Origin: Methylobacterium sp. B4
Lineage (GTDB): Bacteria; Pseudomonadota; Alphaproteobacteria; Rhizobiales; Beijerinckiaceae
Direction: 5' to 3'
Assembly (NCBI RefSeq): GCF_003201865.1
Contig: NZ_QJJJ01000017.1
Location: 1-64,000 of the forward strand
Length of the DNA stretch: 64,000 bases
The notes beneath the pieces are model-generated. The model made no database searches, was not told the DNA's origin, and was given only the letters and a program-made list of their open reading frames with translations. Made by a program: the position numbers and the translations under genes. Shown here one piece after another: positions 9,095-17,141 of this stretch (position 1 is its first letter; each line of letters opens with the position of its first letter).

Positions 9095-10132
9095 TTAGTC
9101 CTTGCTCGCCCGGTAGGCGGCAAGGATTTCGGGAAGCCGGTCGAGGACGTAGTCCGCCAGACCCGGCTCAACGGTTTCGTCGAAGGACAGAGCGACACGA
9201 TCGGCCGAGCGCTCCACGCGTGCGATCTTGCGGCCCTCGGCATCCTTCCACATCTTCGCCCTCGGCTTGCGCTCAGGCTTCTGCGCCACGGCGGCGTAGA
9301 CGGCAGCGAAACGCTCGTCCGTGCCTTTCGCTTGGAACGCAGGATCGCCCACCAGCGCGGTGAGCACGCGTCGATCGGCACTCTGCACCCGCTCTGCGAG
9401 ATCGCGCCAGCGCGGGCGCCCTGCGGCCGGGGCAGGGCCGATCGCGGCCAGCACGTCCTCGGGCACGGTCTTCGCCACTGAGATCAGCGAAGAGAGATCC
9501 CCCTTCCCGACGCCCATGGCGGACGTGATCGTCTCACGCGGGAAGCCGTGCTGCTCCAGTCGGAGCGCGAAAAAGGCTCGTTCGATGAAGCTGAGATCGC
9601 GCCGCTCAAGGTTCTCCTTGCCCTGCGCGACGACGAGTTCAGCATCGGTCAGCGGTCGGATCACGGCGCGCACGGGACGCTCCAGAATCCGCGCGGCGCG
9701 CGTACGCCGACGCCCATATGCGATCTGGTAGCGACCCTCTGCGGTCGGGTGCGGGCGCACGAGAACAGGCACCTGCTGCCCGCTCTCGCGCACACTCTCT
9801 ACCAACATCGTGAGGCTCGGATCGTTGGCGTCCGCCACCCGGTCCGCGATGAACGAGTCATCGATCAGAGCGGTGTCGAGTTCCACGACCGAAACGCCCG
9901 TCTGTAGTGCCGCCGCGGCATCGGCTTGTGCTGCGAGTCCGCGCAGCGTGCTGCTCATTGCGCCGATCGCGCCGCTGCGCTGCCGCTCTACCGGTGGGGC
10001 CGGGGACTGGTTTGCAGCTGCAAACTCCGCCTTTGGGGCAGTGGGGTTTGCAGCTGCAAACTCCCCCTCCCCCGCTGACTTCGGATCGGGCCGCCGCCCG
10101 AAGAGCGCGTCGAGGTTCGTCTTTCGGCTCAT
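9095..10132 (-). CDS. repB: RepB, ParB-family centromere-binding partition protein
   Basis: Binds parS sites and works with RepA to segregate the plasmid. I start it at ATG 10130-10132 ('MSRKTNLDALFGRR'), whose ATGA overlaps the repA stop by four bases; this gives 345 residues. The ParB nuclease-like domain follows ('QQVPVLVRPHPTAEGRYQIA', 'YGRRRTRAARILERPVRAVI'), then a helix-turn-helix ('FPRETITSAMGVGKGDLSSL'). The N-terminal region has the repeated peptide 'EFAAAN', which is the coding consequence of two parS palindromes placed in frame. The family and operon order leave little doubt. Confidence 0.92.
   Translation of the reverse strand: MSRKTNLDALFGRRPDPKSAGEGEFAAANPTAPKAEFAAANQSPAPPVERQRSGAIGAMSSTLRGLAAQADAAAALQTGVSVVELDTALIDDSFIADRVADANDPSLTMLVESVRESGQQVPVLVRPHPTAEGRYQIAYGRRRTRAARILERPVRAVIRPLTDAELVVAQGKENLERRDLSFIERAFFALRLEQHGFPRETITSAMGVGKGDLSSLISVAKTVPEDVLAAIGPAPAAGRPRWRDLAERVQSADRRVLTALVGDPAFQAKGTDERFAAVYAAVAQKPERKPRAKMWKDAEGRKIARVERSADRVALSFDETVEPGLADYVLDRLPEILAAYRASKD
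10010..10025. other. parS centromere site 1 (inside repB)
   Basis: GTTTGCAGCTGCAAAC is a perfect 16-bp palindrome that fits the repABC parS consensus GTTNNNNGCNNNNAAC exactly. It is in frame within the repB coding sequence. An identical copy starts 36 bp away. Confidence 0.8.
10046..10061. other. parS centromere site 2 (inside repB)
   Basis: The second exact copy of GTTTGCAGCTGCAAAC. The 36-bp spacing (a multiple of three) keeps the repB frame and makes the peptide 'EFAAAN' appear twice. Two sites close together should help nucleate RepB spreading. Confidence 0.8.
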
Positions 10133-11349
10133 GCCCGGCCCCATGCGCCACGGATCAGACCGTCGATCTCGCCATTGACGGCCTCCAGCGCCTCGATCGC
10201 CCGGTCGTAGGTCGAGCGGGTCATGCCCTCCCGGGCAATTTCGTAGAGGGTCTGTTTCGACAGGCCCGCATCCGAGACCGCTGACGACTTCACCATGGGG
10301 GCGGTGAGCACCGCGTCCTCGAAAAGGGTGCGCAGCATCCCGACGATGCGGGTCTGCGGACCGTCCTGGGGCTCGTACCGGGTGACGAGGTAGCGCAGCC
10401 AGTCGTACTGCAGCTGGCCCCCGTGCTCCGCTACGACGCCAAGCAGATCCTCGGTCATGGCGAGGAACTGATTCATGGAGGCGACGTCGAGCATTTGCGG
10501 ATGCACGGTGATGAGCAAGCCCGTGGCCGCGCAAAGTGCCGAGAGCGTGAGATAGCCGAGTTGCGGCGGGCAATCGATCACGACGGCATCGTAGCGGTCT
10601 GAGACCGATTCGATCGCCTGGGCGACCCGGTCGAAGAACAGCGGCTCGCCCGGCCGGCGCCGGCCTAGCGCGCGCGGCGTCTCGTGCTCGAACTCCATCA
10701 GTTCGAGGTTCGCCGGCACGAGGTCGAGGCCTGTGAAGTAGGTGGGCCGGATGATGTCCGCGAGCTGGCAGCGCGCGCCGTCGTAGCGGATCGCGCCGTA
10801 GAGCGTCTCGTTCTCGCCAACCTCCAGTTCGGGCTGGACTCCGAACAGCGCCGAGAGGCTGGCCTGCGGATCGAGATCGAGCGCGAGCACGCGGTAGCCG
10901 CGCAGCACCAAGCCCTGGGCTGTGTGGGCGGTCGTCGTGGTCTTGCCGGAGCCGCCCTTGAAGTTGGCAATGGCGACGACTTGGAGGTGATCACCCTCGC
11001 CCCTGTGCGGCAGGTAGCGGCGACCGCCTCTGGTGTTCTCGTCGAGGTAGGCACGCAACCCGTGGATGTCCGCGAGGCTGTAGGAGCGACGCCCGTTGGG
11101 TGAGACTTCCGGCTGAGGTCCAAGCCCCTCGGCCGCGAGTTGCTGGACGCGGGAGACCGTCACGCCGATGATGCGCGCGACCTCGGTCGAGGTGAAACGG
11201 CGCAGGGTCTTGGCCGAGCTCGGCGGGAATAGGCCCGACGAGATCGCCTGAAGCTGCTCGCGCAGGACCGCCGCGTGCGCTCCGATCATTGTAGCAGGTG
11301 CAACCGGTGCAGGGCGCTCAGCGTGCTGGGCCACGTTGTGATGGTTCAT
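10129..11349 (-). CDS. repA: RepA, ParA-family partition ATPase
   Basis: A 406-residue ATPase that drives plasmid segregation with RepB and represses the repABC promoter in known systems. An N-terminal MerR-like winged helix ('TLRRFTSTEVARIIGVTVSR') precedes the ParA domain with a deviant Walker A 'NFKGGSGKTTTT', the A' motif 'LALDLDPQASLS' and Walker B 'DAVVIDCPP'. I start at ATG 11347-11349 ('MNHHNVAQ'), preceded by GAGAGG; the open frame continues to 11541 but those residues are not family-like. It overlaps repB by four bases (ATGA). Confidence 0.92.
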   Translation of the reverse strand: MNHHNVAQHAERPAPVAPATMIGAHAAVLREQLQAISSGLFPPSSAKTLRRFTSTEVARIIGVTVSRVQQLAAEGLGPQPEVSPNGRRSYSLADIHGLRAYLDENTRGGRRYLPHRGEGDHLQVVAIANFKGGSGKTTTTAHTAQGLVLRGYRVLALDLDPQASLSALFGVQPELEVGENETLYGAIRYDGARCQLADIIRPTYFTGLDLVPANLELMEFEHETPRALGRRRPGEPLFFDRVAQAIESVSDRYDAVVIDCPPQLGYLTLSALCAATGLLITVHPQMLDVASMNQFLAMTEDLLGVVAEHGGQLQYDWLRYLVTRYEPQDGPQTRIVGMLRTLFEDAVLTAPMVKSSAVSDAGLSKQTLYEIAREGMTRSTYDRAIEALEAVNGEIDGLIRGAWGRA

Positions 11350-11386
11350 CCTCTCGGGCCTTGCTTGCAGAAAAATCGTCAGAATG

Positions 11387-11463
11387 ACTAACAAACTGCA
11401 ACTGATCCCGTTCAAGACCGATTCGCAAGCGTAAGTCGAGTCTGGCGCAAGCTTGGCGCAAGC
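11387..11463 (-). promoter_or_regulatory. repABC promoter with phased direct repeats
   Basis: Upstream of repA on the minus strand, TTGAAC (11410-11415) and GTTAGT (11387-11392) stand 17 bp apart as a possible -35/-10 pair. Just upstream are three direct copies of CGCAAGC (plus-strand 11424-11430, 11446-11452, 11457-11463). Two of them lie in a longer repeat TGGCGCAAGC. The starts are 22 and 11 bp apart, so they fall on one helix face. They look like a RepA operator or iteron-like array. Confidence 0.45.
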
Positions 11464-11563
11464 GTGGTTCGGATTGCTGGTGGAGGTATCCGCCGCAGGG
11501 GAGGGGACTTGCGTGCAACCCCGATCGACGGAGCTTCGCACAATGGGCCCTGCGGATCATGGC

Positions 11564-12074
11564 GGCTTTTACAGATCGGCGCCGGCCTGAATCACCGGCA
11601 GAGTCCGACCACGGCAGTGGTTCGGGCCTGCAGGCTCGGTGAAGTGCGGTCGCGCCGCCGACCCCGCCTCGTATCTTAGGGCCGTCGCCATGTTGGGCGT
11701 CGAGCCGGCGGCCGGCGCCGCGCCAGCGTGCTGGCCGCAGTGCAGCGGAGGAGGGCAGGGGGCCGGGTTCGTTGTCCAGCGAGGAGCCACCCTCACAGCA
11801 GCAGGAGAGGCACTCGAGACCCCGGCGTTGGGCTCAGCCGAGCCAAGGCGAAGTCATCCCCGGTCGGATAAACACATCTGCTGAGGCCACAGGACCGGGG
11901 TTCGTTCACGGGGCGCAAGGACTGGGAGGCGCGCCCTGGCCAACCGGCTCGGCTCTCCGAGTGAACGGCGTCACGAATCGCGCCGATCGTCGCCAAAGAT
12001 GGGACGCCAACGATTGCCGCATCGCAACATTCGTATATGGCGGGCGCTCCACGATAACAGGCGCAGGTGAAACC
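11564..12074. other. Intergenic region between repA and serA
   Basis: About 510 bases with no gene I can support. A plus-strand open frame runs into serA from 11772, but its codons before ATG 12075 encode no SerA-like sequence. AGGTGA at 12065-12070 is the serA ribosome binding site. Confidence 0.5.
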
Positions 12075-13325
12075 ATGCCGGGCACGGACAGCTTCACGCT
12101 CCAGGACCAGGTCAACATCGTCCTGGCCGAAAACATCGCGCCTTCGGCGGTGGAGGTTCTCGCCCGGGCCGGTATCCACGACGTACGGCGCCTGCCGCGC
12201 GCCGTGGGTTCGGCGGATGCCGAAGCGCTGGCCGGCGTGCACGTCCTCGGCATCCGCTCGCGCACCCAGGTCACAACCGGCCTGCTGGACGCCGCCCCCG
12301 CCCTCGTGGCGGTCGGCTGCTTCAGCGTCGGCACCAACCAAGTCGATCTCAACGCGGCACGCGCCCGCGGCATCCCGGTCTTCAATGCGCCCTTCTCCAA
12401 CACCCGCAGCGTCGCCGAGTTGACCATCGGCGAGATCGTGATGCTGCTGCGCCGCATCACACCCCGCTCCGCCTCGGCGCATGAGGGCGGCTGGGACAAG
12501 TCAGCAGAAAATTCCTACGAGGTCCGCGGCAAGACGTTGGGCATCGTCGGCTACGGCAATATCGGCGCGCAGCTCTCGAACCTCGCCGAGGCGATGGGCA
12601 TGCGGGTGATCTTCTTCGATCTCACCGACCGGCTGCGCCACGGCAACACCGAGCCCGCCGACAGCCTCGACGCGCTGCTGGCTGCCAGCGACGTGGTGAG
12701 CCTGCATGTGCCGGAGACCCCACTGACCCACGGGCTCATGAACGCCGAGCGCATCGGTAAGATGAAGCCCGGCGCCTACCTCATCAACAACAGCCGCGGC
12801 ACCGTGGTCGATCTCGACGCGCTCGCCGCCGCCCTGAAGGAGGGACGACTGAGGGGTGCCGCGGTCGATGTGTTCCCCGTCGAGCCGCGCTCCAACGACG
12901 AGCGCTTCGTCTCCCCGCTCCAGGGTATCCCGAACGTGATCCTCACGCCGCATATCGGCGGCTCGACCGAGGAGGCGCAGGACCGGATCGGCTCCGAGGT
13001 GGCGCGCAAGCTCGTGGACTACGTCGAGACCGGCTCGACGCTGGGCGCCGTCAACTTCCCGCAGGTGCAGATCCCGCCGCGCCTCGGCGGCGTGCGCTTC
13101 CTGCACGTGCATCGGAACGTTCCTGGCGTACTCGGCCACGTCAATCAGGCCTTCGCCCGGCGCGGCGTCAACATCGCCTCGCAGTACCTTCAGACCGAGG
13201 GCGAGTTGGGCTACGTGGTGGTGGAGGCCGACGCCGCCCCCGCCGACCGCGCCGGCATCCTCGCCGAGTTGGACGCCATCGACGGGACGGTGCGCACCCG
13301 CCTGATCCAGGCCCGGATCGCCTGA
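12075..13325 (+). CDS. serA: D-3-phosphoglycerate dehydrogenase (SerA)
   Basis: Oxidises 3-phosphoglycerate to 3-phosphohydroxypyruvate with NAD+, the first step of serine synthesis, and can reduce 2-oxoglutarate to D-2-hydroxyglutarate. The 416-residue protein has the NAD-binding Rossmann motif 'GIVGYGNIGAQLSNLAEAMG', the dehydrogenase signature 'MKPGAYLINNSRGTVVD', the catalytic His in 'LTPHIGGSTEEAQ' and a C-terminal ACT domain ('NVPGVLGHVNQAFARRGVNI') for serine feedback. This is the short E. coli-type form. I chose ATG 12075 for its AGGTGA and because homology begins at 'QDQVNIVLAENIAPSAVE'. It is followed 17 bases later by a flavoprotein that could consume its by-product. Confidence 0.92.
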   Translation: MPGTDSFTLQDQVNIVLAENIAPSAVEVLARAGIHDVRRLPRAVGSADAEALAGVHVLGIRSRTQVTTGLLDAAPALVAVGCFSVGTNQVDLNAARARGIPVFNAPFSNTRSVAELTIGEIVMLLRRITPRSASAHEGGWDKSAENSYEVRGKTLGIVGYGNIGAQLSNLAEAMGMRVIFFDLTDRLRHGNTEPADSLDALLAASDVVSLHVPETPLTHGLMNAERIGKMKPGAYLINNSRGTVVDLDALAAALKEGRLRGAAVDVFPVEPRSNDERFVSPLQGIPNVILTPHIGGSTEEAQDRIGSEVARKLVDYVETGSTLGAVNFPQVQIPPRLGGVRFLHVHRNVPGVLGHVNQAFARRGVNIASQYLQTEGELGYVVVEADAAPADRAGILAELDAIDGTVRTRLIQARIA

Positions 13326-13342
13326 AGGATCCTTTGCAAGCC

Positions 13343-14740
13343 ATGAGCGCGACCGGCCTGCCGTCCGACCTCCTCGCCCGGCTCGAGGCCCAGCTGGGCC
13401 CGGGCGGCCTGCTGACGGAGGAGGCCGATTGCGCTTCCTTCGGCATCGACTGGCGCCGCCTCTTCCCCGGTCGGCCCGCCGCCGTGGCGCGGCCGGCCCG
13501 CACGGAGCAGGTCGCCGCGGTGGTGAGCCTGTGCCGCGAGGCCGGCATCGCGCTGGTGCCCCAGGGCGGGCATACCGGGCTCGCGGGCGGGGCCACGCCC
13601 GACGCCTCGGGCCGCCAGATCGTGCTCTCCCTGGCGCGGATGAACACAATCCGCGCGGTCGATCCGGTCGGCCTTACGATGGAGGCCGAGGCGGGCTGCG
13701 TCGTCCAGGCTGCACAGGCCGCAGCGGAGGCCGCCGGGCGGCTGTTTCCGGTGAGCTACGCCGCCGAAGGCTCCGCCATGGTCGGGGGCATGATCGCCAC
13801 CAATTCCGGCGGCATCAACGTGCTGCGCTACGGGATGACCCGCAACCTCGTGCTCGGTCTCGAGGTCGTGCTTGCCGACGGCAGCGTGGTGAATGGCCTG
13901 CGCGCCCTGCGCAAGGACAATGCCGGCTACGACTGGAAGCAGCTCTTCATCGGCAGCGAGGGAACGCTCGGCATCGTCACCGCGGCGGTGCTGCGCCTCG
14001 TGCCCCGGCCGCGCCACACCGAGACCGCCCTGCTGGCCGTGTCCGACCCGGAGGCGGCCCTCCGCGTTCTGGCCGCTGCCCAGGACGGGCTCGGCGACAC
14101 GATCCAGGCCTTCGAGCTGATCTCTCGCTGCTCCTTCCACCTCCTGGAGCGCTACGCCGGGATGGCAAGCCCGCTGCCCGCTTCCCCCTGGTGCATCCTG
14201 CTCGAAGCGGGATCGAGTCTGTCGGGCCTGCGCGACGCGGTCGAAGCTACGCTGGGCGAAGTGCTGGAGCGGGGCGATGCCCTCGACGGCGTGCTCGCCG
14301 AATCGAAGGCGCAGGCCGGCGGCCTCTGGTCCTTGCGCGAGCGCATCACCGAGTGCGAGGCGCACCAGGGCAGATCGGTCAAGCACGATGTCTCGGTGCC
14401 GATCCCGGCGATCCCCGCCTTCCTGGAGGCTGCCGACCGAGCCCTAGGTGAGGGCGCGCCCGGCACCGTCCCGAACGTGTTCGGCCACATGGGCGACGGC
14501 AACCTGCATTACAACGTGCTGGTCGGGCCCGAGCACGACGGCGCCGCGATCAACCGTCTGGTGCACGACGTGGTTGCGCAGTTCGAGGGAAGCATCTCCG
14601 CCGAACACGGCATCGGCCAGTATCGCGTCGACGAGCTGGCCCGCCGACGCCGGCCCGAGGAGATGGCATTGGCCCATCGCCTGAAACGAGCGCTCGACCC
14701 GGAGGGATTGCTCAACCCGGGCAAGGTCCTGCGAGGCTGA
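13343..14740 (+). CDS. FAD-binding oxidoreductase, D-2-hydroxyglutarate dehydrogenase-like
   Basis: A 465-residue flavoprotein of the GlcD/D2HGDH/D-lactate dehydrogenase family. The FAD-binding PCMH domain shows 'LVPQGGHTGLAGGATPD', 'MIATNSGGINVLRYG' and 'FIGSEGTLGIVTAAVLRLVP'. The C-terminal cap carries the metal/substrate motif 'NVFGHMGDGNLHYNV' and 'SAEHGIGQYRVDEL'. The family oxidises D-2-hydroxyacids and passes electrons to ETF or quinone. Beside serA the likely substrate is D-2-hydroxyglutarate; such coupling is known for SerA and D2HGDH in other bacteria. ATG 13343 is used; TTG 13334, closer to the AAGGA at 13325-13329, is an alternative. Confidence 0.85.
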   Translation: MSATGLPSDLLARLEAQLGPGGLLTEEADCASFGIDWRRLFPGRPAAVARPARTEQVAAVVSLCREAGIALVPQGGHTGLAGGATPDASGRQIVLSLARMNTIRAVDPVGLTMEAEAGCVVQAAQAAAEAAGRLFPVSYAAEGSAMVGGMIATNSGGINVLRYGMTRNLVLGLEVVLADGSVVNGLRALRKDNAGYDWKQLFIGSEGTLGIVTAAVLRLVPRPRHTETALLAVSDPEAALRVLAAAQDGLGDTIQAFELISRCSFHLLERYAGMASPLPASPWCILLEAGSSLSGLRDAVEATLGEVLERGDALDGVLAESKAQAGGLWSLRERITECEAHQGRSVKHDVSVPIPAIPAFLEAADRALGEGAPGTVPNVFGHMGDGNLHYNVLVGPEHDGAAINRLVHDVVAQFEGSISAEHGIGQYRVDELARRRRPEEMALAHRLKRALDPEGLLNPGKVLRG

Positions 14741-15234
14741 TCCTGCTACGGTAACAATTCTCTGGACCGCCCACGTGATGGCGAGCCGGCCCTGCGGATC
14801 GGCGGCGCGCAGCGTTCGCCAGAGCGGGCCGTCGGAGCCATCCATCGCCAGGATCCGTATCGGATCGTGTCGCTTGCTAGGTGGGCACGAGCTGTCGAGC
14901 AGGGGAGGGGGGTGGAAATCACGCTGTGGTCGTCTTGGCTCGGCCCGCTCGCGGCTCGAAGCGACGGACCGCGAGGGGCTGCGTGCCGGCGCCCTGTGCC
15001 AAGCGCACGATCACGGCGAGATCCGCACCCGAGCGTCCCAATCTCGACTTGGTGCACGGAGCGGCCGACATTGCCGTCCTGCAGGCCGTGGCCGAAGGAG
15101 GTGTAGAACCTTTCCTGGGCACTATCAGTTGGCTAAGCCGCTGAGCCGCAAAATCAATAGGCAAAAACAGAGATTTAGGACTACGGGGTGGTACAAACGG
15201 GTGGTACATGACCTTGCCCCCTGTTTGCCCCCGT
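14741..15234. other. Intergenic region, no supported gene
   Basis: Nearly 500 bases without a recognisable gene. Near the right edge are two direct copies of GGGTGGTACA (15186-15195 and 15199-15208), just outside the 3' end of an IS3 transposase remnant. They may be part of that element's end. Confidence 0.4.
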
Positions 15235-15395
15235 TTATAACCAGACTCCGTTCTGGTTCTGGTCCTGTTTGGACCGGGTTGCAAACGCGTTCGGGGTGAG
15301 CCCACCAAGACTCGTGTCGGGGCGACAGGTGTTGTAGTCGATCCGCCACGCCTCAATGATGGTCCGGGCCGCTGGCAGGCTGCGCCATCGTGGTC
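15235..15395 (-). mobile_element. IS3-family transposase remnant (OrfB C-terminus)
   Basis: The minus strand reads 'SLPAARTIIEAWRIDYN' then 'TCRPDTSLGGLTPNAFA', ending at TAA (15235-15237). This is the conserved C-terminal block of IS3-type OrfB, the '(I)EAWRxDYNxxRPHSSLGxLTP' region. Upstream of about 15395 the match stops, so only the last 50 or so residues survive. Confidence 0.7.
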
Positions 15396-15425
15396 AGTGC
15401 CGTTAGGTGCAGCGATTGATCTTCG

Positions 15426-16493
15426 TCACAAAGAAAGATCAAGCTGCCGTGATTCGGCATCACCGGACCTCGCCTGCAGCGATGAGAGCGCCGCACCGAT
15501 CAGCCGCACGCTCCGACGCAAGGGAAACGTCTCGCGCAGCAAGCCGAGGCTGACCTCCTCCAGCGTCGCCCGGTCCGCCAACGCAACCGGCAGGGAGCGC
15601 GCCCGAGTGATCTGGGCGAAGTCCGAGAATTTCAGCTTCAGCGTGACGGTGCGGGCCGCCACCGCCTTCGCCGTCGCCACCGCCCACACCTTGTCGAGGC
15701 ATGGCTGCAGACGATCGGCCAACACCGCGTACTCGCTCGTGTCGTCGGTGAATGTCGTCTCCGCGCCGATTGACTTGCGCTCGCGGTGTGCGCGAACCGG
15801 CCGGTCGTCGATCGCCCGCGCTACCCGGTGATAGTACTCGCCCGCACTGCCGAACGAGGCTCGCAATTCGTCGAGGGAGCGTGCCTTGAGATCGGCACCG
15901 GTCAGGATGCCCAGGCGCCGCATCTTCGCCTCGGTCGCCGGTCCGACGCCGCGAAACTGGCCGATGGGCAGCGCTTCGACGAAGCCTGGGCCCATCGCCG
16001 GCGTGATGACGAACAGCGCGTCAGGCTTCCTGTGATCGGAGGCGACCTTCGCCAGAAACTTGTTGTAGGAGACGCCCGCTGAAGCAACCAGCCCAGTTCG
16101 GGCGAGGATCGTGGCGCGGATTTCTCTCGCGACCTCGGTTGCAGTCGGCAGACCCTTCAGGTTTTCGGTGACGTCGAGATACGCCTCGTCGAGCGCCACC
16201 GGTTCGATGATGGGCGTGTGCTCCTCTAACACGGTGCGGATGTCGGACGAGACGGTCTTGTAAGCCTCGAAGCGCGGGCGCACGAACACAAGATCGGGGC
16301 AGAGCCGGCGCGCGGTGGCCGAGGGCATGGCCGAGCGTACACCGAAGCGCCGGGCTTCGTAGCTTGCCGCCATCACAACGCCGCGCTCGCGCGAGCCGCC
16401 CACCGCCAGCGGCCGACCGCGCAAGCTCGGGTCGTCGCGCTGCTCGACGGAGGCGTAGAACGCGTCCATGTCGATGTGGATGATCTTGCGCAT
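15426..16493 (-). CDS. dinB: DNA polymerase IV (DinB, Y-family)
   Basis: A 355-residue error-prone translesion polymerase. The palm acidic residues are in 'IHIDMDAFYASVEQ' and 'VALDEAYLDVT', the nucleotide-binding segment is 'MAASYEARRFGVRSAMP', and the helix-hairpin-helix thumb is 'FRGVGPATEAKMRRLGI'. The little-finger domain follows ('RKSIGAETTFTDDTSEYAVL'). It lacks a clear C-terminal beta-clamp motif, though the tail 'SRQLDLSL' could serve as one. I start at ATG 16491-16493, where the family begins ('MRKIIHIDMDAF'). A consensus alphaproteobacterial LexA box lies 63 bases upstream, so SOS induction is expected. Confidence 0.92.
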   Translation of the reverse strand: MRKIIHIDMDAFYASVEQRDDPSLRGRPLAVGGSRERGVVMAASYEARRFGVRSAMPSATARRLCPDLVFVRPRFEAYKTVSSDIRTVLEEHTPIIEPVALDEAYLDVTENLKGLPTATEVAREIRATILARTGLVASAGVSYNKFLAKVASDHRKPDALFVITPAMGPGFVEALPIGQFRGVGPATEAKMRRLGILTGADLKARSLDELRASFGSAGEYYHRVARAIDDRPVRAHRERKSIGAETTFTDDTSEYAVLADRLQPCLDKVWAVATAKAVAARTVTLKLKFSDFAQITRARSLPVALADRATLEEVSLGLLRETFPLRRSVRLIGAALSSLQARSGDAESRQLDLSL

Positions 16494-16555
16494 CGGCGTC
16501 GACCTGAACTCGCATCCCCGGCAGGCCATCCACACGCAGCGTCAACCGCCTCTTT

Positions 16556-16570
16556 GTTCATCTTTTGTTC
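16556..16570. promoter_or_regulatory. SOS (LexA) box upstream of dinB
   Basis: GTTC (16556-16559), seven bases, GTTC (16567-16570) is an exact match to the alphaproteobacterial LexA operator GTTC-N7-GTTC. On the dinB strand it reads GAAC-N7-GAAC. It stands 63 bases upstream of the dinB start codon. Confidence 0.75.
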
Positions 16571-16722
16571 TTGAACGGACAGGCACAGTCAAGAGATTGC
16601 CGAGCTTTCCCCACGGCAATCGAGCCACTCGAGATGGGGGTTGCGCCCGCTCCTGATCGACGAAGGCGTAGCGCCCCGCGACCGTGACGGTGCGTGACGC
16701 ATGTTAGGCCGGTGAACGTTTC

Positions 16723-17019
16723 TCAGCAGTCGTTGCTGTTCTGCCCCTCGACGCGCTGACCCGGCTTGAGCGTGCCCTCGCCATCCTTGGGCACGCTGGT
16801 CGAGCCTTGGTTCAGGGCTCCGACCGTTCCGGGGGATTCGCCCTTAGCGCCGGGCGTGACCTTTTCGGTCGAGCCGCCCTGCACGTTGGAACTTGTATCG
16901 CCTGTCTTCGGGCCCTGGGTGCTGGTCGTGGTGCCAGTCGCGCAAGGCGCAGCCATGGCGCCGCCGCTGGCGACGATCATGAGCGCCGCGGCGCCGGATA
17001 GCATTGAGAGTTTCGACAT
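16723..17019 (-). CDS. Small secreted Ser/Thr/Gly-rich protein
   Basis: A 98-residue protein with a clear signal peptide ('MSKLSMLSGAAALMIVASGG', cleavage after 'AMAA') and a hydrophilic mature part rich in T, S, G and Q ('TSSNVQGGSTEKVTPGAKGE'). There is one Cys near each end of the mature chain, which could form a disulfide. ATG 17017-17019 has a strong AGGAGG eight bases upstream. Similar short exported proteins are common in Methylobacterium and are sometimes labelled YjbE-like exopolysaccharide proteins. I regard the function as unknown. Confidence 0.7.
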   Translation of the reverse strand: MSKLSMLSGAAALMIVASGGAMAAPCATGTTTSTQGPKTGDTSSNVQGGSTEKVTPGAKGESPGTVGALNQGSTSVPKDGEGTLKPGQRVEGQNSNDC

Positions 17020-17141
17020 AAAGGCTGCCTCCTCGTTGTACCATCGAAGCCGCCCCGGAGATCGAGAGTTCCGACGAACCTCGCTTCCTGCCAATAGGCC
17101 GCATCTCGACGCGCGGCTGGTGCGGGCCAGATGTAAATCAC

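Noticed and set aside
14741..15234. Possible gene between the flavoprotein and the IS3 remnant
   Set aside because: Several overlapping short frames but none with a conserved motif or a good ribosome binding site.
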